From Chlorokybus atmophyticus (taxonomy: Eukaryota > Streptophyta > Chlorokybophyceae > Chlorokybales > Chlorokybaceae): a DNA stretch of 64,000 bases. The notes below the pieces were generated by a model. It saw only the letters and a list, made by a program, of their open reading frames with translations. It was not told the DNA's origin and ran no database searches. This document shows, piece by piece, positions 30,481 through 43,386 of this stretch (the stretch's first letter is position 1; each line of letters begins with the position of its first letter). The DNA lies in NCBI GenBank assembly GCA_009103225.1, contig RHPI01002069.1:1222744-1286743 (forward strand), given 5' to 3'. Position numbers and translations under genes: made by a program.

Positions 30481-32700
30481 GCGTGCTGTCGTCCTCAGGT
30501 TCACTGCCGCATGATGTGGCTTAAGTGTGGGCAGGTTTCACAGCTTTTGCTTTTTGCTGCCATGCACTACTCTTGCGCCTCTTCCACCTTTTTGGATGGA
30601 ATTCCGGCCACTGGTTGTTGATGCTGGTCTTGTCTTGAGACCGCAACAACATTCACACCTGCTCAAACCCATAGAGGCTAAAGACAAACAAGAAAACGAC
30701 AACCAGCAAATACACCACTGTGCAGTTGGTATTGCACGTGAATCTTGCCAAGCACAGCTCGCTCCCTTCTGTCTATAATAATGAGGAAGTGTGCGAATAG
30801 GCAATGATGAAGTTTGGCACAATGGCTGTTCTATTGGTAGTTGTAAAGCTGACATACTGAAAACACTCGACGCATATCATGCATTCATAATACGGTGATC
30901 CCGTGAAGGTGCACAGAGCAAATCACTCGGAGTTGGTGCTAAGTCACTCGCAATGCTCTCCGCATGCAACTCGACTGTAATACTGGAAGCATGCAGTGCA
31001 TAGTATCGTACAGGTTGCAAGTGTGGAGAGAACATGGTCGGCTCTGGATGGCGTAGTAGCGTTGGGGTGGCCGCAATGCATGCGAAATAACGGCAGGCTT
31101 TTCGAAGGCTTGCGCTATGCTCACAACATCAACACACTCTCACAACGCTTACACTCTTCCAAGTCAGAAACAACTTGCTATTGCATCAGATTTCAAGCAA
31201 GTAGTATTAACTCTGAGCAGCTACCATCAAGGTATGGGAAAAGCTAAGAGTCAACAACGTATGCGCGAGAAAGAGAGAACTTGCATTACCAACTGCCTAA
31301 TTGAGAATGTTAATTGAGTACTTTTACTATTGTTCAGTCACAACAATTGTAACTGCCATAACCATTTATCTTCTTACATCCGGTCCATTCATTCGCGCGG
31401 GAAGCTATCGACGCTTCTAAGTCATTGATGATGACTGAAGCTAACACGGATAGGGATCCGGTTCGAATGCTACATTTTCATAGCTGAGGTGGCAGTCTTG
31501 AAACAAGGCTGCCTTGGTTGCATGCACGTGGTGATGCAAAATGGCGGCGGCGATCGATGATGCAAAAGCCATGCCGATGCCTAAGCGTTATTTGTGGCCA
31601 AGCAGGGCCACGAAGGCTATTGCTGTGAGTGCTGGTTTGCCAGCGTGGCGGAGGTCAACCCTTAGTGCTATGAGGTCCCTGTGAGCGTGGGGCTACCGGA
31701 GGCCAGCGAGGATAACCCTCCCCTTTCGATGTACTGGACTCCCCTCCGCAAGCATGGGCATATACTGCGCCAAAACCATGTTCATGACCATAGCTCTAGT
31801 TGGGGGCGCTACTCCTCCTGCAAGCATGTAGTCTCAGTGGGTGGTGCTGAACAGCGATGGTGCCGTTTGCGCACGCTGGCTCCTCCAAGGTTACAGCGAG
31901 TAACATGGGGCTGGGGTATACACTCCAGCTGGGGCAGCTGCCCTTGCAGAGCGGGTGTACGTGAATGCGACGACATGCATTGGGTCGCCTGCCCAACCTT
32001 GATCCCTGGCATCATCCCTGGGACCAGAGGTCTCCAGTAGAGTAGAGACCAGCAGATACCGCGACCTTTCTTTGCTGTATACATATGTGTAGTTGTAAAT
32101 CTATTGGCTGCAAGCCATGCAGTAATCGCATTGCATGCGTAAAACCTCCTTCACTTGTATAGAGTGGTTCTGTTTGTTACAAGTGTGTATGTTGGTATGT
32201 CTGCCTGCGCTCCCCAGCAGATGGTCCATTGTTATACTGCTCATGTCGAGTGCTCGTGGCATGACATGTGTATTCAACGAGGTGTATTGCAAGCAATATA
32301 TGCAGGGGGAAAGATGGCATGGTGCAATGGTGGATCAAATACAACAGCGTGTGCACTAAATGAGACGAACATGGCGCATGAGGTGATCAAAACACAGGGG
32401 CAAAGCTTGGAGTATCAAGCGAATTAAGTTGATGAGAGAAAGTTCATGCAAAGTGTTGTACACAAGTAAGCTCTTAATAGTAAGCGCATAGGTGCACATT
32501 GCATAATCTGCGAAGCTACTCAGCATGGTGCATTAGCATCGGTGTTCATGGCCACATAGCAGACAAGTTTGGGTTAATATAATATTTTTGGTTCAAGTCA
32601 CATATGGCAAGCAACTCGATGCTATGCGCACATAGCCTTGGAGATGAACATCGAAAGTTTCCCATTCCGAGTAACTAGCGTTACGCCTTGGCAAAGATAC
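30481..32700. other. no gene recognised
   Basis: Short open frames only, none with a family signature or convincing splice pattern. The left part may still be 5' LTR or leader of the minus-strand retrotransposon. A small inverted repeat (GGCAGTCTTG...CAAGGCTGCC) lies near 31,490-31,513. Confidence 0.4.
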
Positions 32701-32703
32701 ATT

Positions 32704-34189
32704 CTACAATGCTGCTGTACCTGAGCTTGAAGGTGCATATAGCATCTGTGTGCCAGGCCTGAAACCCAACTCAAGTGCCCGCGGCTGCAACCCTGGGCTC
32801 AGTCCCTTGGAGTTTGCAATGCACAGCTCCATCATGTGCAGATGCAAGGGGCTATTCTGCCAGAACTTCTGCGCCATGAACTCGTCCAATGGCATCCACT
32901 GCACAATACAATGCTGTCATTAATGCAGCCTTTAATATTTGATAAGACATGAGAACAAGGGGCCCTTGCAATGCGCTTACCCTGCAATCCTCAATCTCAC
33001 ACTCCTGGATGGTTATGTCTGTGGCAAGAGCCCTCATTGCGCATACGAAGAAGAGGTCAGATTTCCCAAACGCAAAGCCGTGCGCTTGCCTGCACATCAG
33101 GGCCATCCTTCAACCACGGAAAGGAAAGACAACAGGGCAAGCATTTTGCCTTACAACAGCAAGCAAGCAAGCATGCCAGTGCTACCACACACCTGAAGCA
33201 AATAACCTCCTGAAATTCCGCCCGCACCTGACATGCATTGTCTTTGAGTTTGCAATGCATGAGGGGTCGTTGCACATCGCCACTATGCGTGTTGACATTC
33301 CCTAGTGGTGACCGGTAACACTCGACTCAACAACAAAGCAACTCACCCCTGTTTCTTCAAACACCTCCCTAACAGCTGTATCGCCAATGTCCTCTCCCTA
33401 TCATTTGATACGTGACTCAGCTTGGAGACGTTCTTCAAGAAACATCACATTGCGACCTGGCTTGTAAGTTTCTTACTGGATTTGACAGGCCTGTGGGCAT
33501 CTTCCAAACCTTCAAGCCTTTGAGCGGCCCACTGCGTTCTTGCACAACCAGCATCTGCCATGCGCCATGTCATAACACTGCTGATGGCGCACACCCGTGG
33601 CTGGGCCGACCAACTGCACTTGCCACAAGCTCATACCTCATTGCGCTCATTCAACACAAATGCTCCAACGCCAACTTGGTGTGAAGGGTTTGACGGGAGA
33701 TTGTCCGCAACTCCAGGCAGCCAATGCGTGAGCATGATATAGTCCTTCTCCGCATGATGGAACTCAAAACCCGCCTGCGATATGCAGCTAGTCACAATCT
33801 GTACAATCTGTGCTTTCGCGTCCGTTTCCACGCACTCAATGACATTGACTTGTTGCAATTCTGACCTGAACTGCTGGATGCACCAACTGCGACTTTTTCT
33901 TGGGTATTTTCAACCAAACACCCCGTTTGCCCTGTAAGGACACCCAACATACTGAGCAACCGTCAGCTGCATGTCATACGTGCACAATTTTAAATATTGC
34001 ACTTCGAGCCTGCTAGCCAGCAGCTGCTCTCAAACAGCAAGTACTGGTCAACGAGTGTGACAGGCACACCTGTTCTCGCCAATGCCTCAACGATTGTTTT
34101 GCTAGCGACTGGAACACCTCCACATCTATGGGCAGCTTCTCAGCGGTGATAATTACTCCGTTGTACTTGTCCCCCTGAGACTCTAATAC
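32704..34189 (-). CDS. Nudix hydrolase (NUDT6/plant NUDX-type), 5' end unresolved
   Basis: This hydrolyses nucleoside diphosphates linked to another moiety; plant relatives act on ADP-ribose or NADH. Exons on the minus strand by splice sites and similarity: 34,189-34,070 (KYNGVIITAEKLPIDVEVF), 33,931-33,866 (GKRGVWLKIP), 33,798-33,637 (FEFHHAEKDYIMLTHWLPG and NPSHQVGVGAFVLN), 33,554-33,477 (LVVQERSGPLKGLKVWKMP), 33,397-33,347 (Nudix box core GEDIGDTAVREVFEETG), 33,227-33,193 (VRAEFQEVICFR), 33,089-32,981 (QAHGFAFGKSDLFFVCAM), 32,898-32,704 (WMPLDEFMAQKFW to TAG). The Nudix box keeps REVxEETG. The first exon should lie upstream, perhaps within 34,360-34,990, and was not fixed. The exact substrate cannot be read from sequence. 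Confidence 0.88.
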
Positions 34190-35903
34190 CTGCAGCCCTT
34201 GTCAAATCAAGTCAAACTTTCACAACAGCCGTAAGCACCGATTAGCAAATGCATGCGCTACTGGAACAATTGCACAGCGGACCTGCTGTTGAATGCATTT
34301 ACAACAAACCAGGTGACTACACCGTTGTAGATCAGAAGATGGTTTCGTGTCACAAGCAATCACAGATAACTATGACAACACCGTAAAGTCAGCAGTTGTA
34401 ATGATTGAACATGAGAATCAACGTTAGCTACCATTTCCAGCAGAAAGTCAGTGCTTGACGACATAATTTGTCCATGTTGCGAAGGTTGTGACTGATGACT
34501 ACAGCCGCTGCAACATGTGCTTTCCGGCGATTGGAGTAAATCAGAGAGAGTCAGCCTGGAAATCAAACTTATGCATCCCACCTCCTGAGGGAGAAGCAAT
34601 TCCCGGGTCGCCACATCCATGTCGTCCGCAACAGCCCCAGCAGGGGCCTCCCCGCGAGCCATCTGCGCAGCAACCCGCCCCAGCCGCCGCTGCCAAACAA
34701 TGGCACCGGCAAGCGGGCTGCCCAGCCTTTGCTGCAGCTGCTGCCGCCGGTGGTGCCCACTCCCCAGCCCAGTCACCGTGCACAGCCGCGAACCTCCACG
34801 CGACCAGCCTCCCTCTCTCACGCAAACGACGACCACCCTCCCCAGCCCCACAGCCAAGCACAACCTTCCCCGCGCCGCCACCACCGGCACCGCCACCGCT
34901 GCCGCCGCCCCAGCGACTGACCACATGCACAATTCCTGCCAACTCGGCACATACTAAACACACAATCAAAAGGCCACACTCTCGCAATGGAGTGCAGCGA
35001 CTGTCGCACCTGGTGTGACCGACTGAGAGCAGACTGCGAGAGAGAGACTCTCCTCGTCACTTTGATCAGACCTGTCCACGTGGGCTCAGCACTTGCTATC
35101 ACGAGGGGAGGGAGACTTAGACTGATGCGATCCGCATCGGGAGATCAGAGACCGGCGACCTATGTCGAGCCGGGTCGGGCTTAGGGTTTATCGGCGGGCA
35201 GCACTTCTGCTGGTGGGTTGCGCAGTGTGTGTTGAGCTTGGAGAAGGTGCTGCTGGCTGGAGGGCGGGTGTCTTGGCGCTGGCGATTCTGTTGCATGACA
35301 CAGGTGAGGGTGTACTTGTAGCTGTTGTGGAATTTCTTGTTGTCGGTGCGTTTGACGCGTACAGGGAGGCTCAGCCGGTTCGAATGTGTGCGGTGTCTCG
35401 CACATGGTAGGCAGCCGCTTGTGTTTGAAGACTTGCTGTGTTTGAAGACTTGCTGCATGCTTCAGTTTGAGCGTGAATTGCCTATGTAGGGATGTTGAAA
35501 CTTGTTACTCAAGTGTTGTGTGATCTTTTATCAGCAAATGGCTTGTTGCTGTCGAGCCGTTATGATCCGGCGTTGCTTTCTTTTTCTTTTCAAACGGAAC
35601 TGGCGCTTCTATTGAAGCATTCTGCGTGTACAGGTCTAGTCTGCTTATATCCTAGGCGGTTGCTGGCAGTAGGTATTCGCATTAGCCAACTGCTGCATCA
35701 GCTACAGCATGCTGACAACGCAGCAAACTTGATGTTCAGCTTGTGTTGTCAGAAGAAGTGGCTTGCACGCTGCCACCTATCGTTTGCGTTCACTGACATG
35801 CATCCCATTGCGAATGGCGGACAGCAAGCCTCATCCCTAATGCTCGGATGGTGTTGAGCAGGGCTTTACGGCATGAAGGGCTGAGCCAGTGTAGGGGACA
35901 AGC
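34190..35903. other. divergent upstream region between the Nudix gene and the ECD gene
   Basis: The left part (34,370-34,990) is GC-rich, encodes Pro/Ala-rich or Gly/Ala-rich low complexity on either strand, and may hold the first exon and leader of the minus-strand Nudix gene. The right part (35,100-35,900) shows no gene. The two flanking genes are divergently oriented, so their promoters should lie here; no defined element was recognised. Confidence 0.4.
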
Positions 35904-38691
35904 ATGGCAGCCGCAGGTGGCAAGTCCGACTTGCGCTCGCTGCTGGGCGAGCAGCTCTACGCACCCGAAGATCGTGTCGAGTACTTTCTCTATCCTGATG
36001 GCAGCGCTAGCCAGCAAGCGCTGCTTGACCTGCGCGCTGCGTGTTTGGAGCGCGCTGGCAACATCGCTGCCGGGCACATTTGGCAAAAAGAACCCTTTGA
36101 TCTCGCACCTGTGCCCGCAGGTAAGGATTGCTGACATGCGTGCATCATTCCCGAGGACGAACAGTTCTTGAGTGTGCTGGTGTGGAGAGCGAGTGCAGTG
36201 TTTGAGCCCCTTGCTTGCTTTTTGATCAGATTGCAACCACGGACGCAATCAGGACACTATACATGTTTTGCTGAGAGTGCCTTATACACCTTCTTTCCAA
36301 AGACATGCTCTTTGCACGGCACAACCTGCTGTCATACATGACCCTGAGCATAGGTGTGAAGCATAGCGTAACATGCAAACTTTTGGGTTTGCAGCAAACC
36401 AGGCCAATAAGTTTGTGCCGGCGCACTTGGCTGGGAGCAGCAAGCTTGGGGAGAGCATTGAGGACGAATGGCTGATCGTGTACATACTGACTGAATTGAC
36501 GCGAGCGCTCCCAAACATCTCAGCTGCTGTACGAGACGCAGATGGCCAATTTCTTCTCATTGAGGTGGCGCTGCACTTGCCGCGCTGGCTGAACCCACAG
36601 AACAGCGACAACCGCGTGTTTATCCGAGGGGGAAAGCTGTGCATCCTACAGCAGGACCAAACATCTGGTGGGCTGCCGCTTCAAGCAGCATTGCAGGTTT
36701 CAGCATGTGTCTTTTTCACCTTACTTATGTTGTGCATGTGATGCTAATTCGAGTGCAAGTTTGCTTTTGTCCCAAATGCGTCCTTATTGTATCAATCTGT
36801 GCGTAACATGTAAGCTTGCATGCGCACTTCACAGTTGTCAAGGCTTATTCTGGTTGGCAGAGTTTGAAGGATCAGCCCGATGCAGCATTGCCTTCAGCTG
36901 GCGCTCAGGCTGCCATTGACTCGCGTCTTGAGTGTTATCCTAGCAAGATCAAGCGTCTGGTGCACACCGCACGCGCAAGGCTGCCGAGCAAAGTCGCGCA
37001 GGTGCTGAGACACGAGCCGCAGCTGGCGTCTCTTGCAGTGGACGCTTTCTACTACAGAGATCTTGACGACATGAAGGCGGCCGCAGCAATGCGGAACTTC
37101 AGCCCGTCTGACGATGAGCTGGTGGATGTCATGGTGACACTCAACAGGTGTGATGACGATCAGGTGTCATGCCCCTTACAAATGTTGCTCAATGTCCGTG
37201 TTTTGGTAGTGCACTTGGTATCGTGGCGGAAATGAACAACAATTGACTTATGTTTCCAATTTGTATGATGCTGCAGGTCCCAGTACGCGATCCTCTCTCA
37301 GCAACCATTCGAAGCTCCCAAGGGTTTTACCATGCCGCCACCATCGCACCCTGACTTTGCTGCCACCGAGCTTGGCATGAAGCTAGCGGTGGGTTTTGAG
37401 ATATTGTATCAAAGGGGCTCGTCAGCGGAAGCCGATGCTGTGCGCCTGGCAAGTCCTGCAGGTCAGGTTTCACAGTGTGTGATGGTGTTGATGATCAGGC
37501 ATCTGCGGTGATATTGGTTGCGTAGTGGCTGATTGTGGGTTGTGTTTGCAGGAGCCTCAAGCACATCTTCTACAGCTGTGCCTAAGAATGACGCTGCTTG
37601 GGAAAGGTTTCTTGAGAGCTTGACAGAGAAAGGTTACTTTAGAGGCAACATACCAGGCTCGCAAGAATATCGCAGTCTGCTTTCTGCGGCGGCAAAAGCA
37701 TATCGCCAGACATCCGCGCACGAGCAGCGGCTCGCTGCGCTGAGCAAACCCTCTCAAACCATGGACGCGCTGTTACAGCAGCCTTTCTCAGCAGCAGACT
37801 TCCCAGCATCGTACTTGCGTGAGAATGATGATGATCGGTGGTTGCGCGAGGGTGATGACACGCTCGAGAGCATGCTGATGCAGCGGCAGAAAGAGATGGA
37901 CGAGTACAACGCGCGCAAGAGGTCCCGCGCCTTCTCGCCGGCAACGGAGTCGAGCAGAGCTTTTCACCCGGAGGATGTCGTGAATCGCATGACATCCTTT
38001 GTGGACAAGCTTTCGAGCTTTGAGGGCGCAGAGCTGCCTGATGACGGTCTCGATGTCTCCCGCTTCATGTCTGAGCTACAGGTGCGCAAGCAACACACTG
38101 ACTGAGACGGCGTTGTGGATCATTGCTATTGTTAAATGTGTTAAGAGTATCACTCATGTTATGCACATGCAGAATGCACTGGGCCTGAGCGGCGACGCAG
38201 CCCGGCACGCGGATGCAGACTCTGAGGATGACTTCATGAGCACTGATGACGATAGTGAAAGCGAGTCCGACTCGGAGGAGGAAGAGGCGCAGAATGCTCC
38301 TGCAAGGACTGCGAATGTGAGCCAGAATGCGCGGGACACGCCCATGTCTTCGGGCCCACCGCGTTTCAAGATGTTCCATCCCGCGACTGAAGACGAGGAG
38401 CCCGACAGCGATGACGAACAAGAGGCCGCCGGCTTCATGCAAGAGTACTCTGAGGTGCTTGATGAGCAGCTGCGAGGCACTGCGGTCGGGCAGGGTTTCG
38501 AGCGTGAGACGGATGCGGGCACCCCCACGGTGAAGAGTAAAGAGGTCCTGGCGCCTGTCAATGTGGACGTGAACCTGGTAAAGAACATGCTCGCGTCGTA
38601 TTCAGCGCAGGAAGGGCTCGCAGGCCCGGCGTCCACTCTGCTTGGCGCCATGGGGCTTAATCTGCCAGACAATCTAGATGATGTTGATTGA
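35904..38691 (+). CDS. ECD: ecdysoneless (ECD/SGT1) family protein
   Basis: ECD proteins act in cell-cycle control and pre-mRNA splicing (shown in animals). Exons: 35,904-36,120 (MAAAGGKSDLRSLLG, VEYFLYPDG), 36,395 to about 36,696 (GESIEDEWLIVYILTELTR, FLLIEVALHLPRWLNP, NRVFIRGGKLCIL), about 36,835-37,147, 37,277-37,461 (ELGMKLAVGFEILYQRG), 37,552-38,081 and 38,173-38,691. The family's N-terminal block is well kept. The last exon is acidic (DSESESDSEEEE, DEEPDSDDEQE), as in other family members, and ends MGLNLPDNLDDVD. The second intron is uncertain: the natural donor after LQAALQ (36,696) does not match the phase of the next exon, so either the donor is the GT at 36,668 or a small sequence error is present. 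Confidence 0.88.
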
Positions 38692-38849
38692 TAGTGACAG
38701 GCTGTGGTCTGCGGGTTGACACGAGGCGAGTGAGTGACTTGTGAACACCTGAGTATATGCTTGCGGATAGGCGGTTGAGAGTTTTGTGTGGAAAGCCAGT
38801 ATAAGCTGACGGTATCCACAAATCAGTCTGGTGAAAGGTCGGGGGGGGG
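38692..38849. other. 3' flank of the ECD gene up to the assembly gap
   Basis: Short non-coding stretch after the ECD stop, expected to hold its 3' untranslated region. It ends in a run of nine G before the gap. Confidence 0.5.
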
Positions 38850-38898
38850 NNNNNNNNNNNNNNNNNNNNNNNNNNNNNNNNNNNNNNNNNNNNNNNNN
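38850..38898. other. assembly gap (49 N) between poly-G runs
   Basis: Forty-nine N bases lie between nine G on the left and 19 G on the right. The true length and content are unknown; a long G homopolymer or G-quadruplex region is the likely cause of the gap. Confidence 0.98.
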
Positions 38899-39850
38899 GG
38901 GGGGGGGGGGGGGGGGGTTGCGCCAATAGCATCATTGAATAGTTATATGCATGGCAATTATAGATACAAGCATTGCATGGAAACCTATTACCATTTGAGT
39001 ACTCATCGTCATCTTGGTGTGCGTCTTGCCCGCCAGCGCGTCGCCTGTGACTTGCAGCGTGCAGGCCATGGCACTCATGGCGCGAGGATCGGCAGCTGTG
39101 GCGCCGATGCCGGGTGGATACCGGTGGCGCCAGGGCCCCCGACGACAGAGGCTGACGCAGCACTCGCATAGAGTAGGGTAGTGCCCGTGCATGAGATGCA
39201 TAGTAGCTGCGCTGACTCAATGCTGCGTGTCATTGTAATAGAGGGTTGTATAAACACAAACTGCACATTGCGCAGCCTTGCTGGCAGTGCGCGCATGGCA
39301 TGCAGTTGTGAGTTGAGCACTTGGCCCCTTTGCTATACCGTATGCAGAAGGAATGGGCCTTGTACAAAAAGTCAGAAGGGTCTTTGGTGCGGTATACCAG
39401 ATTTCAGCAAAGTGTGGTGCACTGCTTGGTGAGATGCATTGTGCAGACAAATGATGTTTTGATGTCGTGAAAGCTACCGTAGCCTTGGAGCAAACTCACA
39501 AGTGTCCAACGATAACCAACAGAAATAAAAGAAATTACAGACATCACTGTGCAGACATGCCAGACGATCAGCAAGCTTCCTGCCATGCTGACAGCTTAGC
39601 ACTGACATGCCAAGGAGATTCAGCAAGTGCAGACTGGGGGTTTGTGTTGCTATCATGCACATGGCACCTTGTGACCATAGCTTTGATGGCAACTAATGTG
39701 CAATCACAGGGCCATGAAAGGTCGCAGTAGCCTGCTCATGTGAAAATATGCTCGAACTACAAGGGGGTATATTTTGGGCAAGCGAAACTGGTACTACACA
39801 GTAGATGCCTGCTGATAATTATGTAATGTTCAGCTGTTACACCGCATAAA
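38899..39850. other. no gene recognised
   Basis: Intergenic DNA between two convergent genes (ECD plus strand, CAS minus strand). It should contain the 3' untranslated region of the CAS gene at its right end. No open frame has a recognisable product. Confidence 0.45.
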
Positions 39851-41611
39851 TTAAGCGCCCGGCAGGGAAAGCGGCTTCTTCCGCGGCACCACCTCAGCAT
39901 CAATTACGCTGTTGTTCCGGGTGCCACCAAGGTTCAAACCTGTGGTTCCCGAAAGCACTCGTGCAGGGCTGATCACCTCCGACCGAGTAATGCTGGCAGC
40001 CTCAGAGCCAAGGTTGCTCTGCAGCCAACCGTTGCCGCCCTCGAAACCACCCTGAATGGGGTACACCTTCTTGAAGCCCAGGCCAGCAAGCGCCTTTGCG
40101 ACATCCCTGGCTGTATCGTTGTTCCGGTCCAGCAAGAAAATCTTGGTATTTGGGTTGAGAGTCTTCAACGATGCAATCTTGATGGCAGCAATCTTGACCT
40201 CAACATTCTTGACATTGCGAAGGCTTCCGCGGAGCTTGCGGTCATCAATTTGGTCAGCCTCAACATTGACGAGCTTGTTCTGTGCTCCACGTGGCAGCTT
40301 AGGCACGCCTGACCTCCGCTTCTCATCCTCCGTCCTCACATCAATCAAGTACACCTTATCCTTGGTGAGCGCATCCAGAGCCTGAGGTGCAGTCACCGTG
40401 CCTGCAATGCCAACCAGTTGAGACTGTAGCACAAAGGCATAGCAGCTGAGAGGCGATCCCAAGTGGGTATGTAGGTGCTGACAGGTTGCTTACCAGCAAA
40501 GCCGCGGGTGAGGCCGAGTAATCCGGAGAGGACCTTAGGAGTGAGGAACAGAGCGAGCACAACGCCACTGCCCTCAACGGCCAGGGTGGTCAGGTCTGAC
40601 TGAAGCACAGTCTGCAAAAGCGACTGTGCCACAGGGGTGCCCGCGACCAAAGCCTGTGAAGCCACCTCTGTCGCAGTTCCAGCAACTGAGCTGGCGGTCT
40701 GCATGACACAGCCACTTAGCGCGGCACTAGCATGCAGAAGTCGGTCAGAGTCAACAATGCCTGCATACAAACATGGGCTGCAAACCATGTGCAGCGATTG
40801 CTTTGAAGACTATTCACTGCGCAGTTTCAGTGCATACATACAATGCTGGCCAAAGATGACTGCACACAAGAATCCTCTTGGAAAGCAATGCACCTTGATC
40901 ACAGGCTGGGCATCGTAGCCATTGCTGGACAAGTAGTTCTGCGCAAGCTTGCCAGCCTCGCCCAGCAGCTTGCCGCCCTCCTTGAACGCCTGCTCGGCGA
41001 GCGGGCCGCCGAACTTGATGGCTTCAGTGGCAGCGCTCTGTACGTACGGGGCAGCTGCCTGCAAACCCGCATGCATGTCATGCCATTGTCGCTAGCAACC
41101 TCCCACTCACACAAACAGCGGCAGGTACGCAAAGTCTCATGCAATATCAGTTCGTCCGTCACGGCTGGCTGGGCAGAACAAACTGCTTGCATGGCAAAGT
41201 CCATGCCGCTACCTGCATGCAAGCATACCATGCTTTGCCAGCGTGCCCCATGCTTACCTGCACGTAGGGGCTGGCAGTGTCGATGGCTGTGCCGGTAACG
41301 CCCTTGACGGTGTCAAAGATGGAGACGCCGGTCTCAACAACCTTTGGAAGGGCGGAGATGATGTCTGAGGCGTCCAAGGCGGAGGCAGGGCCGGCGGAGG
41401 AGGCAACGGCGGCGACAGACGCAGCGGTCAGCGCAAAGCTCGCGGCAGAGCGCTCCTTGTTGCTCTCCGCCGAAGCCTGCACCCGGGTCCGGCGGCGCTG
41501 GGCACACACTGCAGGAATTGGCTGCCTAGTTGCCGGAGAGGCGCTCTTAGGCACGCGGGCGCGCAGTTGCGCCACGCTCGCCACAGACGAAGACGATGCC
41601 AACGCCTCCAT
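39851..41611 (-). CDS. CAS: chloroplast calcium-sensing receptor (thylakoid CAS, rhodanese-like)
   Basis: CAS is a thylakoid membrane protein that links calcium to photoprotection and, in green algae, to light-harvesting and carbon-concentrating responses. Exons: 41,611-41,258 ([20 protein letters not shown], a Ser/Ala/Arg-rich transit peptide, then SALDASDIISALPKVVETG), 41,058-40,894, 40,698-40,494 (a hydrophobic segment VVLALFLTPKVLSGLLGL, the single membrane span) and 40,401-39,851. The last exon carries a rhodanese-like domain (VYLIDVRTEDEKRRSGVP, IFLLDRNNDTARDVAKAL, VYPIQGGFEGGNGWLQ) with Asp-Arg-Asn where a catalytic rhodanese has Cys, so no sulfurtransferase activity is expected. The basic tail ends KKPLSLPGA. 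Exon phases agree throughout with these borders. Confidence 0.9.
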
Positions 41612-42149
41612 GCCTACCGTCTCCCTTACCCCAGCCTCCTCCTCCTCCTCGCCCTGCTCCGCCGCCTCCGCTAACGCCTCCAACCAATGCCAGCCTGCGA
41701 CGGAAAGCCGACCGCCAATCTGTATAGTGAGAGTTAGAGGCCGTGTTTCAGGTATCGCGCCAGTGGATCTGCGCTGTATGCGAGGTACATAGAGTATCGC
41801 GCGGAGCTGGCGGGGCGGCTTCTGCGCCGCTATTGCGCCGTGTGCTAAGACTAGCGCCGTATCGGAGATACCGCGGCACCCTCTCTCTGGTCCCTTCCGT
41901 CGAGCTGCCAGCTGGCAGCTTCGGACCTTTACCAAGCTACCGCTAGGCTGTAGTGCCGGTAGTCATGACAACCCAAAAATACCCCGGCAATAGGCAATAC
42001 ATTAGCTAACCCTAGCTCGTCATGGCAATGTGCCCTGCTGAATCAGCAATGCTGATTACTTGCCATTTACGAGTTGTAACTCGCAAGGTCCATTTATGAT
42101 CTCAACAACCCTCAAAACGTAGGCATACGTCAAGCTCTATTATGTGATA

Positions 42150-42172
42150 CAATTTTTGAGTGTGAGTGTGTG

Positions 42173-42228
<56 letters not shown>

Positions 42229-42229
42229 G
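42150..42229 (+). repeat. GT dinucleotide microsatellite
   Basis: A nearly pure (GT)n tract with a few interruptions (GTGAG, GTGCG) lies at its left end. It marks the start of a 4-kb AT-rich, gene-free block. Confidence 0.95.
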
Positions 42230-42911
42230 TTATATCATGAATCATACTTAGTATAATTTCGATTATGCACATACACGATTTTAAAGATTGGCTCTTTGCA
42301 AATGCTCAGGTGTGCGCATGCCATTATTGCGTAAAGTAATTGGTAAATAATGTTTGTCGCATATGTTGTTATTATTATTCTGCTTTCAACGTGGATGGCA
42401 TGATGTCGACATGACCTTGATGAGAAATAAAACACATCTTGAATGAGTGCAAGTGTAAGAAACTCAGCTTATGATCGTCAAGAAAACACGCAATCCAAAT
42501 TGAATGTATTATGAGATAAATTTGCTACAATTATAATCTGTATAACATGCATTTTATATGTCATCCATTTCATAAATAGTATTTGTATAATCACTAAGTT
42601 AAATGATATTTTGCGCAGTATTGTGTAAAATATAAGTAGAGGAGGATGCACTTGAATTGCAAAGGCATCACTCGCCAAGCTTGAGGCACTGCCTTAGGCT
42701 CGGCATGTTGAGCTTCAAGCGGATATTGATGTGGATGCGGATGCAGCAACAAGCAATGCAGCGCTGTTGAAGGCCACGGTGTCAAAGCAGGTAAAACTTA
42801 AAGATGTTGCATCAAAGACCACTGAGACAGTAACTGGAATTGAACACATCTTGGATGTTATTGCTGCAAGTGTTTGTCATTAAAAATACTATACTACGCA
42901 TCATCCCTCTT

Positions 42912-43104
42912 GTCGCTGCACGAATGGCAAGACGTGTTGAGGCAGTTGACTGTTTATATCGATATTGCCTTAGCGTGTCAGTAATAGAGTCGTGACCTCT
43001 ACAACAAGGGAGGCGCGATAATGTACTCGCTAATGATAGAAGCGTGTCGACTCGCTCGCGCGTCTCCGTGGATTGCCTCAGCACGTCTTACTATTCGTGC
43101 AGCT
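42912..43104. mobile_element. MITE-like element with 28-bp terminal inverted repeats
   Basis: The left end GCTGCACGAATGGCAAGACG and the right end, read in reverse complement (GCTGCACGAATAGTAAGACG), match at 25 of 28 positions. The interior (about 140 bp) is non-coding. A related shortened form lies at 43,674-43,730. Target-site duplications were not clear. Confidence 0.6.
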
Positions 43105-43386
43105 AATTGTTATAAACGGAGGGTGTTCCACTAGGTTACATGAGCAAAAGGCGCTGATGGTTGGGAATAAAAATGAATTTATGCTACACTCATAATTGAA
43201 TATCCTCCCCCTTTACATGTAAACTTCCCACAACCATCCAATAACCAGTAAACCTCGACATTAACTTCACTGATGCAGGCACGTCACCGATCGCCAGCCT
43301 CAGGCTAATCGGCAACTTGATTAATTTTTGCGCGCGCGAAATGACGCGCGCGACTTTTAACCGCGGCAGGTCGCTTTTTGACCAAT

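Noticed and set aside
38788-39171. Open frame across the N gap
   Set aside because: It consists of Gly codons from poly-G and unknown bases; not a gene.
41612-41935. Upstream in-frame extension of the CAS protein
   Set aside because: The ATG at 41,611 gives a typical transit peptide, while the extension has no targeting character or family similarity.
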